From: Halomonas sp. M20
GTDB lineage: Bacteria; Pseudomonadota; Gammaproteobacteria; Pseudomonadales; Halomonadaceae
Length of the DNA: 64,000 nt
Assembly: GCF_020622265.1 (NCBI RefSeq)
Contig: NZ_JACNMQ010000003.1
Span: forward strand, 310,001-374,000
Direction of reading: 5' to 3'
The position numbers and the translations under genes are program-made. A model generated the notes under the pieces. That model was not told the origin of the DNA and did not search any database. It saw only the letters and a program-made list of their open reading frames with translations. Positions 63,007-64,000 of this stretch are shown here, one piece after another; position 1 is the first letter of the stretch; every line of letters starts with the position of its first letter.

Positions 63007-64000
63007 ATGACCGATCGTTCAAACCTCAAAGTCGATCTTGAATGCTCGCTCGCTGCCCAGCGTGAGGCTTTCAATCGTGAGCCCATGCCGGAAGCGGCGG
63101 AGCGCATTGGCCAACTCAAGGCGCTCAAGGAAAGCCTGATTCGCCATCAGGAGGCGCTTTTCGAGGCAATCAGCCGCGACTTCGGGCATCGCTCGCCGGA
63201 CGAGACCCGCTTCGCGGAGATAGTGCCGGCGGTGCAGGGCATCGATTACACCGTCAAGCGCGTGCGCCGCTGGATGAAGCCTTCCCGGCGCCGGGTCGGG
63301 ATAGCCTTTCAGCCGGGCCGGGCGCGGGTGGTGTATCAACCGCTCGGCGTGGTGGGCATCATCGTGCCCTGGAACTATCCCCTCTATCTGGCCCTGAGCC
63401 CATTGATCGCCGCGCTGGCCGCGGGCAATCGAGCGATGCTCAAGATGAGCGAGTTTACCCCGGCCACCGCCGAAGTGGTGACCCGCTTGCTGGGTGAGGT
63501 CTTCGAGGAAGACCGGGTCGCGGTGGTCACTGGCGAGGCGGACGTCGGCAAGGCGTTCTCGCAGTTGCCTTTCGATCATCTGCTGTTTACCGGCAGCACT
63601 GCGGTAGGCAAGCACGTGATGCGTGCCGCCGCGGACAATCTGACCCCGGTGACCCTGGAACTGGGTGGCAAGTCGCCGGCGATCATTTCCCAGGACGTGT
63701 CCATCGAGCACGCCGCCGAGCGCATTGCCTTCGGCAAGGGTCTCAATGCCGGCCAGACCTGTATTGCCCCGGACTATGTGCTCTGTCCGCGAGAGCGGGT
63801 CGATGAACTGGTGGAGGCGCTGCGTCAGCAGTTCACGCGTCTTTATCCAAGCCTCGTCGACAACCCGGACGTCACCTGGATCGTCAACGAGCGCCAGCAC
63901 AGCCGGCTCGTCGATGTGCTTGATGATGCCCGGGCTAAGGGGGCGCAACTTATTACCGTCAATCCGGCCAATGAGAGTCTTGAAGGAACGCGTATACTCC
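63007..64000 (+). CDS. Coniferyl aldehyde dehydrogenase-like, partial (cut by window end)
   Basis: The frame opens at the ATG at 63007 and is still open at 64000, about 331 residues; roughly 140 more would be expected. ALDH features are GVVGIIVPWNYPLYLALSPL, FTGSTAVGKHVMRAA, the general-base Glu in TLELGGKSPAII and the nucleophilic Cys in GLNAGQTCIAPDYVL. The N-terminus and the QTCIAPDY block fit the coniferyl aldehyde dehydrogenase (CalB) group, which oxidises aromatic or fatty aldehydes. It is divergent from kdgK by 89 bases. Confidence 0.9.
   Translation, partial: MTDRSNLKVDLECSLAAQREAFNREPMPEAAERIGQLKALKESLIRHQEALFEAISRDFGHRSPDETRFAEIVPAVQGIDYTVKRVRRWMKPSRRRVGIAFQPGRARVVYQPLGVVGIIVPWNYPLYLALSPLIAALAAGNRAMLKMSEFTPATAEVVTRLLGEVFEEDRVAVVTGEADVGKAFSQLPFDHLLFTGSTAVGKHVMRAAADNLTPVTLELGGKSPAIISQDVSIEHAAERIAFGKGLNAGQTCIAPDYVLCPRERVDELVEALRQQFTRLYPSLVDNPDVTWIVNERQHSRLVDVLDDARAKGAQLITVNPANESLEGTRIL

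Overview
The window looks like a chromosomal segment of a Halomonas-like gammaproteobacterium (Halomonadaceae). I infer this from gene content: catabolism of methylated amines, lysine and hexuronates, TRAP and Na+-coupled transporters, and an NhaC antiporter, in a fairly GC-rich backbone broken by AT-rich islands. There is no rRNA, tRNA or CRISPR array that I can recognise. All assignments come from reading the translated sequence; no database search was run.

Layout. (1) 0-5 kb: an AT-rich NCS1 permease and LysR gene, a decayed IS3-type transposase end, an N-carbamoylsarcosine amidase-like hydrolase and a GlxA/AraC regulator. (2) 5.2-7.7 kb: a small membrane protein plus a secreted PQQ dehydrogenase, apparently a split version of the glucose/quinate dehydrogenase family. 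(3) 7.7-12 kb: 1-Cys peroxiredoxin and cysI-cysJ sulfite reductase. (4) 12.3-20.9 kb: NhaC antiporter, then glyA-soxBDAG, which turns sarcosine into glycine and a C1 unit on folate and links glycine to serine. With the amidase upstream and purU at 50.4 kb this suggests a C1/sarcosine theme. (5) 20.9-29 kb: a three-gene restriction-modification-like system (methyltransferase, AlbA_2/ATPase protein, helicase-nuclease) whose methyltransferase carries an AT-rich central block that looks like a swapped recognition domain. (6) 29.4-30.1 kb: an orphan lipoprotein.

(7) 30-45.2 kb is the most interesting part: a lysine/pipecolate/hydroxylysine catabolic island. One strand carries amaB, a fused kinase-phospholyase (predicted hydroxylysine kinase plus 5-phosphohydroxylysine lyase), a binding protein, an NSS transporter with its small subunit, amaA (L-pipecolate oxidase) and a dpkA-like reductase. 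The other strand carries a LysR regulator, hglS (2-oxoadipate to 2-hydroxyglutarate, here frameshifted in a G8 tract), a MITE-like element, and an unexplained pair: a fused alpha/beta TPP-dependent E1 and a FabD-like acyltransferase. An identical 18-bp sequence followed at the same spacing by a second conserved block sits before both amaB and hglS, and looks like a shared operator.

(8) 45.2-48.6 kb: an AT-rich accessory island with an orphan ORF bounded by integron-cassette-like sequences, a DUF1016-like fragment, a PD-(D/E)XK-like protein, an HTH regulator and a VapBC pair. (9) 48.7-52.4 kb: an unknown membrane protein, an internally deleted LysE exporter remnant, purU and an FMN-dependent alpha-hydroxy acid oxidase. 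(10) 52.6-62.9 kb: a hexuronate/mannonate cluster (GntR regulator, manD, zinc dehydrogenase, TRAP DctPQM, uxuB, uxuA, HAD phosphatase, kdgK) leading to 2-keto-3-deoxy-6-phosphogluconate, with two unrelated mannonate dehydratases. (11) 63 kb to the end: a coniferyl-aldehyde-dehydrogenase-like gene cut by the window edge.
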